A stretch of 64,000 nt of DNA. Origin: Luteibacter sp. OK325 (GTDB lineage Bacteria > Pseudomonadota > Gammaproteobacteria > Xanthomonadales > Rhodanobacteraceae). The notes beneath the pieces were generated by a model. It was not told the origin of the DNA. It saw only the letters and a list, made by a program, of their open reading frames with translations, and made no database searches. A program made the translations under genes and the position numbers. Location: NCBI RefSeq assembly GCF_003050935.1, contig NZ_QAOX01000002.1, positions 124,001 to 188,000 on the forward strand, given 5' to 3'. Positions 7,597 through 16,871 of the stretch are shown here, in pieces (positions within the stretch are counted from its first letter, which is position 1; each line of letters opens with the position of its first letter).

Positions 7597-8919
7597 ATGG
7601 CGTCACAATTCATGCGGTCCACGCGTTTGCAGTTCCTGACAGCGGCTGCTATCGCCGGAGCCGTCTGTACCGTCCTGCCAACACCCAGCCACGCTGCGGG
7701 TGCCTCGCCCATGCAAGCGGCGTCGCCGGCTGAAGATATGTCTATCCGTCCCTTCCCGAAGATCCATTTTTCCGACGAGGCCCTCCAGGACCTGCATCGG
7801 CGAATAACAGCCACCAGCTGGCCGAGCCCGGAACTCGTGCCGGATGCGACCCAGGGCGTGCAGATCGCGACGCTGCGCAAGCTGGCCGATTACTGGCAGT
7901 CCGGATACGACTGGCGGAAGGTGGAGGATCGGCTGAACGCGTTGCCCCAGTTCGTGACCACCATCGACGGCGTGGACATCCACTTCATTCACGTCAAGTC
8001 GAAGAACAAGAACGCGCTGCCGATCATCATCACGCACGGCTGGCCGGGTTCCATCATCGAACAGATGAAGGTGATCGACCCGCTGGCAAACCCGACCGCG
8101 CATGGTGGGAAGGCGTCGGATGCGTTCGACGTGGTGGTTCCATCGCTTCCGGGCTACGGCTTCTCAGGAAAGCCGACCGCCGTCGGCTGGGATCCTCAGC
8201 ACATCGCACGCGCATGGACCATCCTGATGAAACGGCTCGGCTACAAGCACTTCGTCGCGCAAGGTGGCGACTGGGGTGATGCCGTGACGGAGCAGATGGG
8301 CGTACAGGCACCACCGGAACTGCTCGCCATCCACACCAACATGCCCGCGACGGTGCCGGACGATATCGCCAAGGATCTCGCGGCCGGCGCTCCCGCACCG
8401 GCTGGCTTGGCACCAGACGAGAAGAACGCGTACGACATGCTCGATTTTTTCTACAAGCATGGCCTCGGCTACGCGCAGGAGATGACGAACCGCCCGCAGA
8501 CGCTCTACGGTCTCGAGGACTCCCCGGTCGGTCTTGCCGCCTGGATGCTCGACCACGATGCGCGTAGCTACGCGTTGATCACCCGCGTATTCGACGGCAA
8601 GCCGGAAGGGCTTTCCCGCGACGATATCCTCGACAACGTCACGCTCTACTGGCTGACGCACACGGCCGTCTCCTCCGCGCGTCTCTACTGGGAGAACAAG
8701 CTGGCGTTCTTCGAGCCCAAGCACATCACCATTCCGGTGGCGGTGAGCGTGTTCCCCGACGAGATCTACGCGGCGCCGAAAAGCTGGGCGGTGAAGGCGT
8801 TTCCCAAGCTGATCCACTTCAACACGCTTCCCAAAGGTGGGCACTTCGCTGCCTGGGAGCAGCCGGACGAATTCGTTACGGAAATCAGGGCATCGTTCAA
8901 GACGGTCCGTCCGAAGTAA
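7597..8919 (+). CDS. Secreted epoxide hydrolase (EHN domain, alpha/beta fold)
   Basis: 440 residues. A signal peptide ends near SHAAGA (residue about 34). An epoxide hydrolase N-terminal domain (about 49-160, IRPFPKIHFSDEALQDLHRR) precedes the alpha/beta-hydrolase fold: oxyanion motif HGWPG at 147-151, nucleophile Asp225 in GGDWGD and catalytic His416 in KGGHFAAWE. This architecture matches microsomal-type epoxide hydrolases that open epoxides via an ester intermediate. Export to the periplasm is inferred from the leader. It has its own strong terminator hairpin at 8955-8989. Confidence 0.9.
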   Translation: MASQFMRSTRLQFLTAAAIAGAVCTVLPTPSHAAGASPMQAASPAEDMSIRPFPKIHFSDEALQDLHRRITATSWPSPELVPDATQGVQIATLRKLADYWQSGYDWRKVEDRLNALPQFVTTIDGVDIHFIHVKSKNKNALPIIITHGWPGSIIEQMKVIDPLANPTAHGGKASDAFDVVVPSLPGYGFSGKPTAVGWDPQHIARAWTILMKRLGYKHFVAQGGDWGDAVTEQMGVQAPPELLAIHTNMPATVPDDIAKDLAAGAPAPAGLAPDEKNAYDMLDFFYKHGLGYAQEMTNRPQTLYGLEDSPVGLAAWMLDHDARSYALITRVFDGKPEGLSRDDILDNVTLYWLTHTAVSSARLYWENKLAFFEPKHITIPVAVSVFPDEIYAAPKSWAVKAFPKLIHFNTLPKGGHFAAWEQPDEFVTEIRASFKTVRPK

Positions 8920-8954
8920 TCGTGCATAACGTGCATAGCTGATATGGCTAAACG

Positions 8955-8990
8955 AAGAGAGTGATGGGCCGATACCCCATCACTCTCTTT
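8955..8990 (+). terminator. Intrinsic terminator after the epoxide hydrolase gene
   Basis: Perfect 14-bp stem (8955-8968 and 8976-8989) around a 7-nt loop, with T residues at the 3' end of the stem. It lies 35 nt after the hydrolase stop and ends 18 nt before the chemoreceptor ATG. Confidence 0.85.
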
Positions 8991-9007
8991 CGCGGAATGA
9001 ACGCACG

Positions 9008-10567
9008 ATGCGCTTTACGGTAGGACGCAAGATATTCGCCGCCATGAGTGTGGGTTTCGTGATCGCCCTGGCGCTGGGCGGCGTCGGCTTGCTCGCCCTC
9101 AACGACACCTTTGGCGACCTGGACACCACTTTCCACCGCAACCTGCTGCCGGTAACGCAGGTGGGGCACATTCGTGCAGCCATCGCGACCCAGCGCGGTG
9201 CGGTGAGTCGCGCCTTGCTGTTCGGCACGGCGGATGCAGCCGATGGTGCCTCGCGTCTTATCTCGTCCCTGGATCGCGATATCGACACACGCTGGCAGTC
9301 CTACCGTGGCGAGAGCCTGCGCTCGGCGGACGAGGAGAGCGCCGCACGTGAGTTCGAGCAGGCACGGCACGCCGTGGGACCTCTGATGGCCCAGTCGCTG
9401 ACCATGCTCCGCGACGGCAAGCACAAGGAGGCGACGGATCTCGCCCTGCACGAACTCGCCTCGGCGTTCGATCGCGAGAGCGCGGCCATCCTGCGTAACG
9501 TGACACTCAATGAAAAGGCAGCCGGCGACCAGTTCGCCGGAGCCGAGGGCCGCCATAGTCGCGCCATCGCGACCAGCCTGGCGATCACCGCGGCAGGGCT
9601 CATCGTGTTGTGCGTGGCCGGCTGGTTGCTGCTTCGGTCCGTGATGAAGCCGCTTCGCGTGGCCAGCAAGCTTGCGTCCGAAATCAGCGAGGGTGCGCTG
9701 AATCACTCGCTCGTGGTCACGGGAGACGACGAATTGAGCGACACCTTGCGCTCGCTGGGTGCCATGGACAGGACGCTGGCCTCCGTCGTCGATCAGGTAC
9801 GCCAGGGAGCGAAGAGTGTGTCTCTCGCAGCCGCCGAGATATCACAAGGCGTCGACGACCTCTCGCAGCGCACGCAGTCGCAGGCGGCATCGCTTGAGGA
9901 GACCGCGGCTTCCATGGAACAGATGGCGGCGTCGGTCCGGCAGAACTCCGAAGGTGCCCGCGTCGCCTCGACGATGACTCGCGACCTGCATGCGGATGCG
10001 AAGCGTGCGGCGGAAGTGGCGCACTCGGCGGAGGAGGGCATGCAGCGTATCCGGGCGGCCACGGCCAGCATCTCGGATATCGCCGGGCTGATCGATGAAA
10101 TCGCTTTCCAGACCAACCTGCTTGCACTGAACGCGGCCGTGGAAGCGGCGCGTGCCGGCGATCACGGGCTGGGCTTTGCCGTCGTAGCGGCTGAAGTGCG
10201 CCGCCTCGCGCAGCGCAGCGCGACCTCATCGCGCGATATCCGCAAGCTGGCCGTCGAAACCGGCGAGAGCGTCACCGCTGGCACGGACCTGGTCCGTTCG
10301 ACCGGTCGTTCCCTGGAGGAAATCCACCAGGGCGCGGCACGCGTCGCCACCATCATCGCGGAAATCTCCGCAGCCTCGAACGAGCAATCCTCAGGCATCG
10401 ACCAGGTCGTGCAAGTCGTATCCGCCCTCGACGAAGCCACCCAGCAAAACGCGGCACTCGCTGAAGAAGCAAGCGCCGCAAGCCGCACATCCCTGGAGCT
10501 AGCCCAAGGCCTGTCCGAACAAATGGCCTTCTTCCGTCTGGCCGGCTCGCAGCATCTGATTTCTTAG
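9008..10567 (+). CDS. Methyl-accepting chemotaxis protein
   Basis: 519 residues. TM1 about 10-31, a periplasmic four-helix-bundle-like sensor about 32-188, TM2 about 189-212, HAMP domain about 213-268, then the signalling coiled coil. The hairpin tip contains EIAFQTNLLALNAAVEAARA and GFAVVAAEVRRLAQRS, the near-invariant CheA/CheW contact region. Glu/Gln-rich methylation helices flank it (SLEETAASMEQMAAS). No C-terminal CheR-binding pentapeptide is visible. No chemotaxis genes are adjacent, so it is an orphan receptor of unknown ligand. Confidence 0.95.
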   Translation: MRFTVGRKIFAAMSVGFVIALALGGVGLLALNDTFGDLDTTFHRNLLPVTQVGHIRAAIATQRGAVSRALLFGTADAADGASRLISSLDRDIDTRWQSYRGESLRSADEESAAREFEQARHAVGPLMAQSLTMLRDGKHKEATDLALHELASAFDRESAAILRNVTLNEKAAGDQFAGAEGRHSRAIATSLAITAAGLIVLCVAGWLLLRSVMKPLRVASKLASEISEGALNHSLVVTGDDELSDTLRSLGAMDRTLASVVDQVRQGAKSVSLAAAEISQGVDDLSQRTQSQAASLEETAASMEQMAASVRQNSEGARVASTMTRDLHADAKRAAEVAHSAEEGMQRIRAATASISDIAGLIDEIAFQTNLLALNAAVEAARAGDHGLGFAVVAAEVRRLAQRSATSSRDIRKLAVETGESVTAGTDLVRSTGRSLEEIHQGAARVATIIAEISAASNEQSSGIDQVVQVVSALDEATQQNAALAEEASAASRTSLELAQGLSEQMAFFRLAGSQHLIS

Positions 10568-10580
10568 ATCGAGACTATAT

Positions 10581-10790
10581 GAGGAGCATCGCCGCTGAAG
10601 CGGCTCCCACAAGGAGCAAGATAAGGAGCATCGCCGCTGAAGCGGCTCCCACAAGGAGCAAGATAAGGAGCATCGCCGCTGAAGCGGCTCCCACAAGGAG
10701 CAAGGCAGCGATGCTCTCACCCTTGTGGGAGCCGCTTCAGCGGCGATGCTCTTGCCCTTGTGGGAGCCGCTTCAGCGGCGATGCTCCTAC
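10581..10790. repeat. REP cluster: three direct 42-bp copies then two inverted copies
   Basis: Three copies of a 42-bp unit start near 10583, 10625 and 10667 (core GCATCGCCGCTGAAGCGGCT). Two inverted copies follow at 10721-10754 and 10755-10788. The array could fold into large alternative hairpins and lies between the convergent chemoreceptor and GST genes, where it may terminate or stabilise transcripts. The last copy contains the GST stop codon (10787-10789). Confidence 0.92.
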
Positions 10791-11437
10791 CCGGCAGAAG
10801 CAACCCTGACACTCTCCCGCCCATCCACCCGCGCCTTCCAGGCCACCAAAGCAGTCAACGACTCAGGCACAGGAATCTGCGCGTACGAGGCAAACAGCAA
10901 CCCACCAATCACCGTCGTATCCGCCATCGAGAAGTTCTCTCCAGCAACATACGGCTGCGTCTTCAGCACCTCGTTGAAATACCGCATACCGGCCTCGGCC
11001 TTCTCACGATGCATCTGCCCCCAACGCTGACGACCCTCCCACTCAGGACTCTTGTACGGGAGCAGACCTTCACCCAGACCGGCGGTGGCGTAATGGAAGT
11101 AAATGCCGATAGCGTCGATCAGCTCCGACTCCGCACGCTTCTGCATCATATGGATGGTCGCCTTCTCCAACGGCGTGGTGCCAGTCAGGGTCGGATGGCC
11201 GTCGAGGTTGTCCAGGTACTCGGTGATCGCTGTGGACTCGGAGATATAAGTGCCGTCGTCCAGCTCGAGCACGGGCACGGTGCCCGTCGGGTTGATGGCC
11301 AGGAAAGCAGGCCGTTTATGCTCGGCGGCCGGGAGATCGACCTTGACGAACTCGACCTTGTCGAACAGGCCTTTCTCGGCCAGGACGATACGGACGCGGA
11401 GCGGATTGGGGAAACCGGGGATATCGTGGATCTTCAT
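10787..11437 (-). CDS. Glutathione S-transferase
   Basis: 216 residues with a thioredoxin-like N-terminal domain (about 1-82; PLRVRIVLAEKGL, the cis-Pro motif PTGTVPVLELDDGTYISES) and an all-helical C-terminal domain (YVAGENFSMADTTV). It would conjugate glutathione to electrophiles in the cytosol. It is divergently transcribed from a TetR-family regulator, and two identical-architecture operator-like dyads lie in the 93-bp intergenic region, one 10 bp before this ATG. Its stop codon lies within the terminal REP copy. Confidence 0.93.
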   Translation of the reverse strand: MKIHDIPGFPNPLRVRIVLAEKGLFDKVEFVKVDLPAAEHKRPAFLAINPTGTVPVLELDDGTYISESTAITEYLDNLDGHPTLTGTTPLEKATIHMMQKRAESELIDAIGIYFHYATAGLGEGLLPYKSPEWEGRQRWGQMHREKAEAGMRYFNEVLKTQPYVAGENFSMADTTVIGGLLFASYAQIPVPESLTALVAWKARVDGRESVRVASAG

Positions 11438-11446
11438 GGAAGTTAC

Positions 11447-11460
11447 CTATCTAGTGATAG
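11447..11460. promoter_or_regulatory. Operator-like dyad 1 (CTATC-N4-GATAG)
   Basis: CTATCTAGTGATAG, 10 bp upstream of the GST start. It has the same half-sites and 4-bp spacer as the dyad starting at 11497, exactly 50 bp away. Probably a binding site for the adjacent TetR-family protein. Confidence 0.65.
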
Positions 11461-11496
11461 ATAGACATTGCGCCTTGCTTTTCAGCCTGTCAACCC

Positions 11497-11510
11497 CTAT
11501 CAATCGATAG
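11497..11510. promoter_or_regulatory. Operator-like dyad 2 (CTATC-N4-GATAG)
   Basis: CTATCAATCGATAG, 20 bp upstream of the TetR-family ATG, matching dyad 1 in half-sites and spacing. Suggests autoregulation of the repressor together with control of the GST gene. Confidence 0.65.
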
Positions 11511-11530
11511 GTAGCCTGAAGGACATCGCC

Positions 11531-12097
11531 ATGACCTCCCCCGACACCCGCCAGACCATCCTCTCCGTCGCCCGAAAAATGGTGCAGTCACGCGGCTTTT
11601 CCGCACTGAGCTTCCGCGACATCGCGGCGTCAGTGGGCGTGAAGAGCGCGAGCGTGCATTACCACTTCCCGACCAAGGGCTCGCTCGGCTCGGAACTGGC
11701 CAGGGGCTACACGGACGAAATGGCGGCTTATCTTGCCGAGGCGCTCGACGAGAATGCCGATACGGCCGCCTTCATGACGAAGTACGTGGGTGTGTTCCGC
11801 GCCGCGCTCGTCAACGACAACCGCATGTGCATGTGTGGCGTCATGGCGGCCGAGCGCGATGAGCTGCCGGCGGAAGTGCAGGCGGAGGTTGAGCGCTTTT
11901 CCGAGGTGAATGTGGAGTGGCTTGCTAAGGCACTTGAGCGCCACGATGCCAGCGTTCCCGTGGCCGCGCGGAAGGCGAGGGCGCTGGCAATCTTCGCTGC
12001 GGTTGAAGGTGCGCAGTTGATTGCGCGGAGCCGGAGTGATGTGGGTGTTTATGATCAGGCGATTGGGGCGATGCGGGTGGCGGGACTCATTCCCTGA
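11531..12097 (+). CDS. TetR/AcrR-family repressor of the divergent GST
   Basis: 188 residues from the ATG preceded by AAGGA. The N-terminal helix-turn-helix is clear (ARKMVQSRGFSALSFRDIAASVGVKSASVHYHFPTKGSLGSEL in two parts around residues 10-55). The C-terminal ligand domain has a CMCGV cysteine pair near residue 98, which could sense electrophiles as in NemR-type proteins (inference). Its location back-to-back with a GST and the two matching dyads support local regulation. The 3' end overlaps the MFS gene by 11 bp. Confidence 0.92.
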   Translation: MTSPDTRQTILSVARKMVQSRGFSALSFRDIAASVGVKSASVHYHFPTKGSLGSELARGYTDEMAAYLAEALDENADTAAFMTKYVGVFRAALVNDNRMCMCGVMAAERDELPAEVQAEVERFSEVNVEWLAKALERHDASVPVAARKARALAIFAAVEGAQLIARSRSDVGVYDQAIGAMRVAGLIP

Positions 12098-13268
12098 GTC
12101 CCGCCAGGCGAAAATCAGGTCCTGCGCCATACAAGATGGCCTTTGCACCGATCGCGACAAACGACAGCGCCGCGAAGACGAAACCGCAACGGATAATTCC
12201 GTCCAGTCCAGAGGTCTCGATAAAGACGCCTCCGATCCAGGCGCCCAAGGCAATCCCCGCGTTGGCGAACGATACATACAGGCTGGTTGCAAATTCGTGT
12301 GCTTCCGGCGCCGACCGCGTGAGCCAGGTCTGCGTTATCACCATGCCGCTGGTGTGGATGCCACCCCACACGAACACGACGATGGCCATGGTCGCGAAGG
12401 TCGCGGCGTCCAGAGCGAGCAGCACCATGTAGACGAGGGCGAGCAGGAGCGGAAACGCCACGGCGGTTGCTACCGGCCAGCTGGCAAGCATGCGTCCCGC
12501 ACACAGGTTTCCCAGGACACCGCCAACCCCGAAGATCAACAGCAGCACACTGATCGTCGTGGCATCGAGGCCGCCGCGTGTGTTCAGGTACTCTGCCGCA
12601 TAGCTGTATACCGCGAACTTTGTCGTGAAAACGAGCACGGTCGCCGCGATGGCGAGCCACACGGAAGGGCGACGTAATATGGCCAGCTGGTGACCGAACG
12701 ACAGGCGCTTGACGTTCGTTTGCTCGGGCAGGCGCAGGAGTAGCCCGATACCGGCCACAAGGGTCGCCAGCCCGCAGAACAGGATCGCCGCTTCGTAAGA
12801 AACCAGATCCGCAACGAGCGTGGTCAGCGGCACGCCGAAGACAAGGCCGAGGGTCGTGCCGATGAAGGCGAGTGTCGTCGCTTGCGCGGCCTGCTCACGT
12901 GGATACAGCGACACGGCCGCGGCGAAGGCCGCCGAGAAGAAGACCGGATGAAGCATCGCGGGTAGCACGCGTAGTGCCATGAGCGCGGCGTAATTGGGTG
13001 CGAATGCGGAGAGTACGCTACACACGGAGAAGCAGAACAGCGACCACGTCAGGATCCGTCGACGTTCGAACCGCGACGAGAGAAGAACGAGGAACGGACC
13101 TGAGGCCGCAACGACCAGCGCGAACACACTCATCAACAGTCCTGCCTGGGCGATCGTCACGTGGTAACGCTCGACGATGAGCGGCAGGATGCCGACCACG
13201 CCAAGCTCCAGTGTGTAGAGACCGAACAAACCAAGAATGATGAAGGGCATCACAGTGAGCGGCTTCAT
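12087..13268 (-). CDS. MFS transporter, drug/sugar efflux (DHA1-like)
   Basis: 393 residues with about 12 hydrophobic segments and the cytoplasmic loop 2-3 signature in the form SSRFERRRILTWS. It resembles AraJ-like drug:H+ antiporters of the DHA1 family. Substrate cannot be told from sequence. The ATG overlaps the stop of the upstream alcohol dehydrogenase gene (ATGA, 13265-13268), so the two form an operon, perhaps detoxification plus export of the product. Confidence 0.9.
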   Translation of the reverse strand: MKPLTVMPFIILGLFGLYTLELGVVGILPLIVERYHVTIAQAGLLMSVFALVVAASGPFLVLLSSRFERRRILTWSLFCFSVCSVLSAFAPNYAALMALRVLPAMLHPVFFSAAFAAAVSLYPREQAAQATTLAFIGTTLGLVFGVPLTTLVADLVSYEAAILFCGLATLVAGIGLLLRLPEQTNVKRLSFGHQLAILRRPSVWLAIAATVLVFTTKFAVYSYAAEYLNTRGGLDATTISVLLLIFGVGGVLGNLCAGRMLASWPVATAVAFPLLLALVYMVLLALDAATFATMAIVVFVWGGIHTSGMVITQTWLTRSAPEAHEFATSLYVSFANAGIALGAWIGGVFIETSGLDGIIRCGFVFAALSFVAIGAKAILYGAGPDFRLAGLRE

Positions 13269-14293
13269 GGTGCGTCGTTCATCGTGATCACCACCTTCCC
13301 GAAGGCGCCGCGCGCGAGGTGCGCGAAGGCAGCCGGTGCGTCGGCAAAGGCATAGCGGCCGTCGATGACAGGTTTAACGGCGTTGAGATCGACCATCCTC
13401 ACGAGATCCTCCAACGCGCGGCGGGGTCCGACGGCCACCGCAACGATGTTTGCCCGACTGCCCAGCAAGGGCATGATTGGCGTGCGCAACTCGTCCGATG
13501 CGAGGAGTCCGATGATGGAGATGCGGCCGCCGGGCTTCACGGCGCGAAGGGAGCGCTGCAGGTTGTCGCCGCCGGCCATCTCCAGGACGTGGTCCGCACC
13601 GCGCCCGCCGGTAAGTGCTTGTACCGCATCTTCCCAGTTGGGCTCGCGGTGGCGATGGATGCCGTGTCGGGCGCCGAGCGCCTTCGCGCGATCGATCTTT
13701 TGCTCGCTGCTACTGGTGACGATCACTTCGGCACCAGCGGCCGCGGCGATCTGCACGGCGAACAGTGCCACGCCGCCTGTGCCTTGGACCACGACCGTTT
13801 GACCAGGTCTCAGGTTGCCGAGTTCGACCAGAGCCATCCACGCCGTCAGTCCCGCTATGGGCAGCGTTGCCGCCTCCGCGGCGTCGAGGCTCTGTGGCGC
13901 GCGCACGCACCATGCCGCCGGCGTGGCGACATACTCCGATAACATGCCCTGGATGGGACCGCCCTGGGTCGGCATCTCTGTCCAGGAGGCAGGCGCGCCG
14001 TCGACCCACTCAGTGATGTAGGTCGAGATGACCTTGTCGCCAACGGCGAAACGCGTTACGTCTTCGCCCAGTGCAACGACGGTGCCGGCCATGTCCGAGG
14101 TCGGCACGAACGGAAACTGAAGTTTCGCCGTCATGCCGTTGTCGAGCACTTCCTTGTCGCGAAAGTTCAGCGATACCGCATCGACCTTGACCAGGATCTC
14201 CCCTCGCTTTGGCTCTGGGCGAGGGGCGGTTGCGAGGGTCAGGTGTTCGACACCGAACCGGGAGATTTCCCAGCGTTTCATGGATGCGTTCAT
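13265..14293 (-). CDS. NAD(P)-dependent medium-chain alcohol dehydrogenase/quinone oxidoreductase
   Basis: 342 residues from the ATG at 14293 (GAGAAG 6 nt upstream); 9 further upstream codons are probably untranslated. It shows a GroES-like N-terminal domain (LVKVDAVSLNFRDKEVLDNG) and a Rossmann fold with VVQGTGGVALFAVQIA. The catalytic-zinc Cys of classical alcohol dehydrogenases is replaced in the NFRDKEV segment, so it is likely zinc-independent. Substrate unknown. Cotranscribed with the MFS exporter downstream. Confidence 0.88.
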   Translation of the reverse strand: MNASMKRWEISRFGVEHLTLATAPRPEPKRGEILVKVDAVSLNFRDKEVLDNGMTAKLQFPFVPTSDMAGTVVALGEDVTRFAVGDKVISTYITEWVDGAPASWTEMPTQGGPIQGMLSEYVATPAAWCVRAPQSLDAAEAATLPIAGLTAWMALVELGNLRPGQTVVVQGTGGVALFAVQIAAAAGAEVIVTSSSEQKIDRAKALGARHGIHRHREPNWEDAVQALTGGRGADHVLEMAGGDNLQRSLRAVKPGGRISIIGLLASDELRTPIMPLLGSRANIVAVAVGPRRALEDLVRMVDLNAVKPVIDGRYAFADAPAAFAHLARGAFGKVVITMNDAP

Positions 14294-14368
14294 GCGTGCT
14301 TCTCGAAGTAGGGGATGCAATCAACGGTAGGAACGGGTATTCCCGATCGTGCCGGATGGAGTTCGCGA

Positions 14369-15781
14369 TCAGGCAAAGGTCGGCGGACCGTCGGCGAGGA
14401 CGTCGGCGGCATAGCCAACGGCGGCGAACAGGTGGGTTCGCGACGATTCGGTCGCCGCCCTGAGGGCTGCCATATCGATGCCCACCAGCCTGCCGCCGTG
14501 CTTTCGAATACGTCCGCCGACAATCACCGTGTCGACGTTGCTGCGTTCCGCGGCGTGCACCACGCTGCCGATCGCGTTGTTCAGCGGGTACAGGTTGATG
14601 TCCGTGGTGCGGATCAGGATCAGGTCGGCTTGTTTGCCTGGCGTCAGCGTGCCGACACTGTTCACCAATCCCGCGACTCTCGCGCCGCTGATCGTCGCCG
14701 CCGTGAGGACGTCACGCGCCGTTACCGGGTTGGGCGCGTTCGCGTCACCGGTATACCGTCGGTGCTGCGCGTGCGCGCGCTGCAGGAAGTACACCGCGCG
14801 CATTTCGGCGAACATATCGCCGCCGTATGAGGCTTCGACGTCGATGCTGATCGCCGGGGCGATGCCGTGGTCGACCGCACGCTGATAGACCGTGAGGCCT
14901 TCCTCCAGACCATATTGCGCGTCCGAACGCGGGCAAACATTCACCTGGACGCCGTTGTTGCGCAGGATGGTCCACTGCGCATCGGTAAGGCCGGTACAGT
15001 GATTGAAGATGTTGTCACTGCCCAGCAGGCCGTCGTCCTGGAGGCTGGGAAGCAGTTCGCCCATCTCCTGGCCGAGGAACTCGGTGATGATGCGCAGGCC
15101 GGAGGCACGTGCCGCCGCCCAGGTGTCGCGATCCCATTGCGACATCATCGCCATCGTCACCAACTGGTCGTCCGAGGCGAAGCGCTCCTTCTTCAGACGC
15201 GCGAGGTCCTGCGGCCAGTGCTGCGCCCAGTCCCCAGCGAGGGGGCGGCCTGGCGCGTAGACCGCGCGGATGCCGGCATCCTCGAGTGCGTCGATCGAGG
15301 CGTCAGAGTGCGAAGGGCTGCGCGCATTGTGCGAGTTGTCGACGACGGTCGTAATGCCGGCGTCGAGTGCACCGAGCGCAGTCAGCAGGTTGCCGACGTA
15401 CATGTCTTCGGGGCGGTAATGTGTGGCGAATGAGAAGTGCGTCGAGTTCAGATAGTCCAGCAGGGTGGGCGAGTCCGGGTCGATGCGTCGAAGCTGGCCC
15501 TCCCAGGCGTGTCGATGGGAGTCCACGAAGCCGGGCATGACGATCATGTCGCTGGCATCGATCACGCGGCCACCCGCGGCATCGAGATCGGTCCCGACGG
15601 CTATGATGCGGTCGCCCTGAATAAGAACGTCGCCTCGGGTAAGTTCGCCGACCAGGGGATCCATCGACAGGATCGTTCCGCCCTTGATGAGCAGGTGCTG
15701 GGTGGGCGAGATCGGCTCCAGCGGAGCGACGATGGCGCGCATGGGCTGCCAGCTCGTATTGGGATAAGCGTCGAAGGGCAT
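14369..15781 (-). CDS. Amidohydrolase-family metal-dependent hydrolase
   Basis: 470 residues from the ATG at 15781; the ATG at 15742 is an equally possible start and a longer frame to 15871 is unlikely. The amidohydrolase features are visible: beta-sandwich start (LLIKGGTILSMDP), metal motif DSHRHAWEG, further His in FNHCTGLTD, Asp in ISIDVEASYGGD, and the C-terminal GTLTPGKQADLILI that closes the sandwich. The pattern fits the deaminase/chlorohydrolase (AtzA/TrzN, SAH deaminase) branch acting on C-N bonds of heterocycles. It is transcribed away from an adjacent LysR regulator, which may control it. Confidence 0.88.
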   Translation of the reverse strand: MPFDAYPNTSWQPMRAIVAPLEPISPTQHLLIKGGTILSMDPLVGELTRGDVLIQGDRIIAVGTDLDAAGGRVIDASDMIVMPGFVDSHRHAWEGQLRRIDPDSPTLLDYLNSTHFSFATHYRPEDMYVGNLLTALGALDAGITTVVDNSHNARSPSHSDASIDALEDAGIRAVYAPGRPLAGDWAQHWPQDLARLKKERFASDDQLVTMAMMSQWDRDTWAAARASGLRIITEFLGQEMGELLPSLQDDGLLGSDNIFNHCTGLTDAQWTILRNNGVQVNVCPRSDAQYGLEEGLTVYQRAVDHGIAPAISIDVEASYGGDMFAEMRAVYFLQRAHAQHRRYTGDANAPNPVTARDVLTAATISGARVAGLVNSVGTLTPGKQADLILIRTTDINLYPLNNAIGSVVHAAERSNVDTVIVGGRIRKHGGRLVGIDMAALRAATESSRTHLFAAVGYAADVLADGPPTFA

Positions 15782-15899
15782 TTGGCCGGTCTCGGGAGGT
15801 GGTCGGGAAGAGCGCTGCGAACCCGAGATAGAATGGATTCGCCACCACCGACCAACAATCGCCTGGGCCATTCATGGCCTCTGAAGCTGGAGATACACA

Positions 15900-16817
15900 A
15901 TGCGAGGGGCCGAGTTCGCAGATCTCAAGGCGTTCGTCACGATTGCCGAGCAAGGTGCGTTCGGGCGTGCGGCCGAACAACTGGGCGTTTCGCCGTCTGC
16001 CCTTAGCCAGACCATTCGTGGCCTGGAGACGCGCCTCGGTGTCCGATTGTTCAATCGAACCACGCGCAGCGTGGGACTGACCGAGGCCGGCAGCCGCCTG
16101 TTCGCCCGCGTACAGCCGCTGTTCGATCAGTTCGACGAGGCGATGGACGAGGTCAACGACCTTCGCGACACGCCGCGTGGGACCTTGCGAATCTCAGCAC
16201 CGCAAATGGCCCTGGTGCATTTGCTCCAGCCGATGCTCGGCGTGTTCCAGCGCGACTATCCCGATGTAGTCCTCGACTTGCATAGCGACGAAAGCCTGGG
16301 CGATATCGTCGCCAACGGGTTCGATGCCGGCATTCGCCTTGGCAAACACATCGATCACGACATGGTGGCAGTGCGGCTCGGGCCCGACCTGCGTCAGATC
16401 GCGATCGCATCACCGGCGTACATTGAGAAGAACGGCATGCCCCAGGTGCCCGAAGATCTTCGCGAACATCGCTGCATAAATTGGCGGCGCGCCGGGCAGG
16501 CCGGCCTCTATCCCTGGGAGTTCGCTCGTGACGGGAAGTGGTTCGAATTGCAGGTCACCGGTTCGCTGATCGTCAATGACTGCGCTGTTGCCCTCCAGGC
16601 CGCGGTGGACGGGTTGGGCGTCACGGTATGGACCGAGGAGTGGATGAAGCCATTCTTTGATGCGGGAAAGCTGGTGCCGCTCCTCAAAGAGTTCTCCCCA
16701 CCGAGCCGGGGCTTTTATCTCTATCATCCAAACCGGACACGCATCCCACCTAGCCTTGAAGCATTCATTCACGTAGTGAGGCAGGTTGCGATGGGTGAAG
16801 ACGACGCGGAGCAGTAG
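15900..16817 (+). CDS. LysR-family transcriptional regulator
   Basis: 305 residues. The N-terminal winged helix-turn-helix is typical (FVTIAEQGAFGRAAEQLGVS followed by PSALSQTIRGLETRLGVRLF). A substrate-binding domain follows (RGTLRISAPQMALVHLLQP to about residue 295). GGAG lies 7 nt before the ATG. It is divergent from the amidohydrolase gene with about 118 bp between, the usual arrangement for a LysR protein and its target. Confidence 0.93.
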   Translation: MRGAEFADLKAFVTIAEQGAFGRAAEQLGVSPSALSQTIRGLETRLGVRLFNRTTRSVGLTEAGSRLFARVQPLFDQFDEAMDEVNDLRDTPRGTLRISAPQMALVHLLQPMLGVFQRDYPDVVLDLHSDESLGDIVANGFDAGIRLGKHIDHDMVAVRLGPDLRQIAIASPAYIEKNGMPQVPEDLREHRCINWRRAGQAGLYPWEFARDGKWFELQVTGSLIVNDCAVALQAAVDGLGVTVWTEEWMKPFFDAGKLVPLLKEFSPPSRGFYLYHPNRTRIPPSLEAFIHVVRQVAMGEDDAEQ

Positions 16818-16871
16818 CGCGACCGTGATCGTCCGGAGCATGATCGGGCGGGAAAACCATAGGGGGAATGC

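Noticed and set aside
10581-10712. Three direct 42-bp repeats as a CRISPR array
   Set aside because: Units are contiguous with no unique spacers, include a palindromic REP core, and no cas genes are present.
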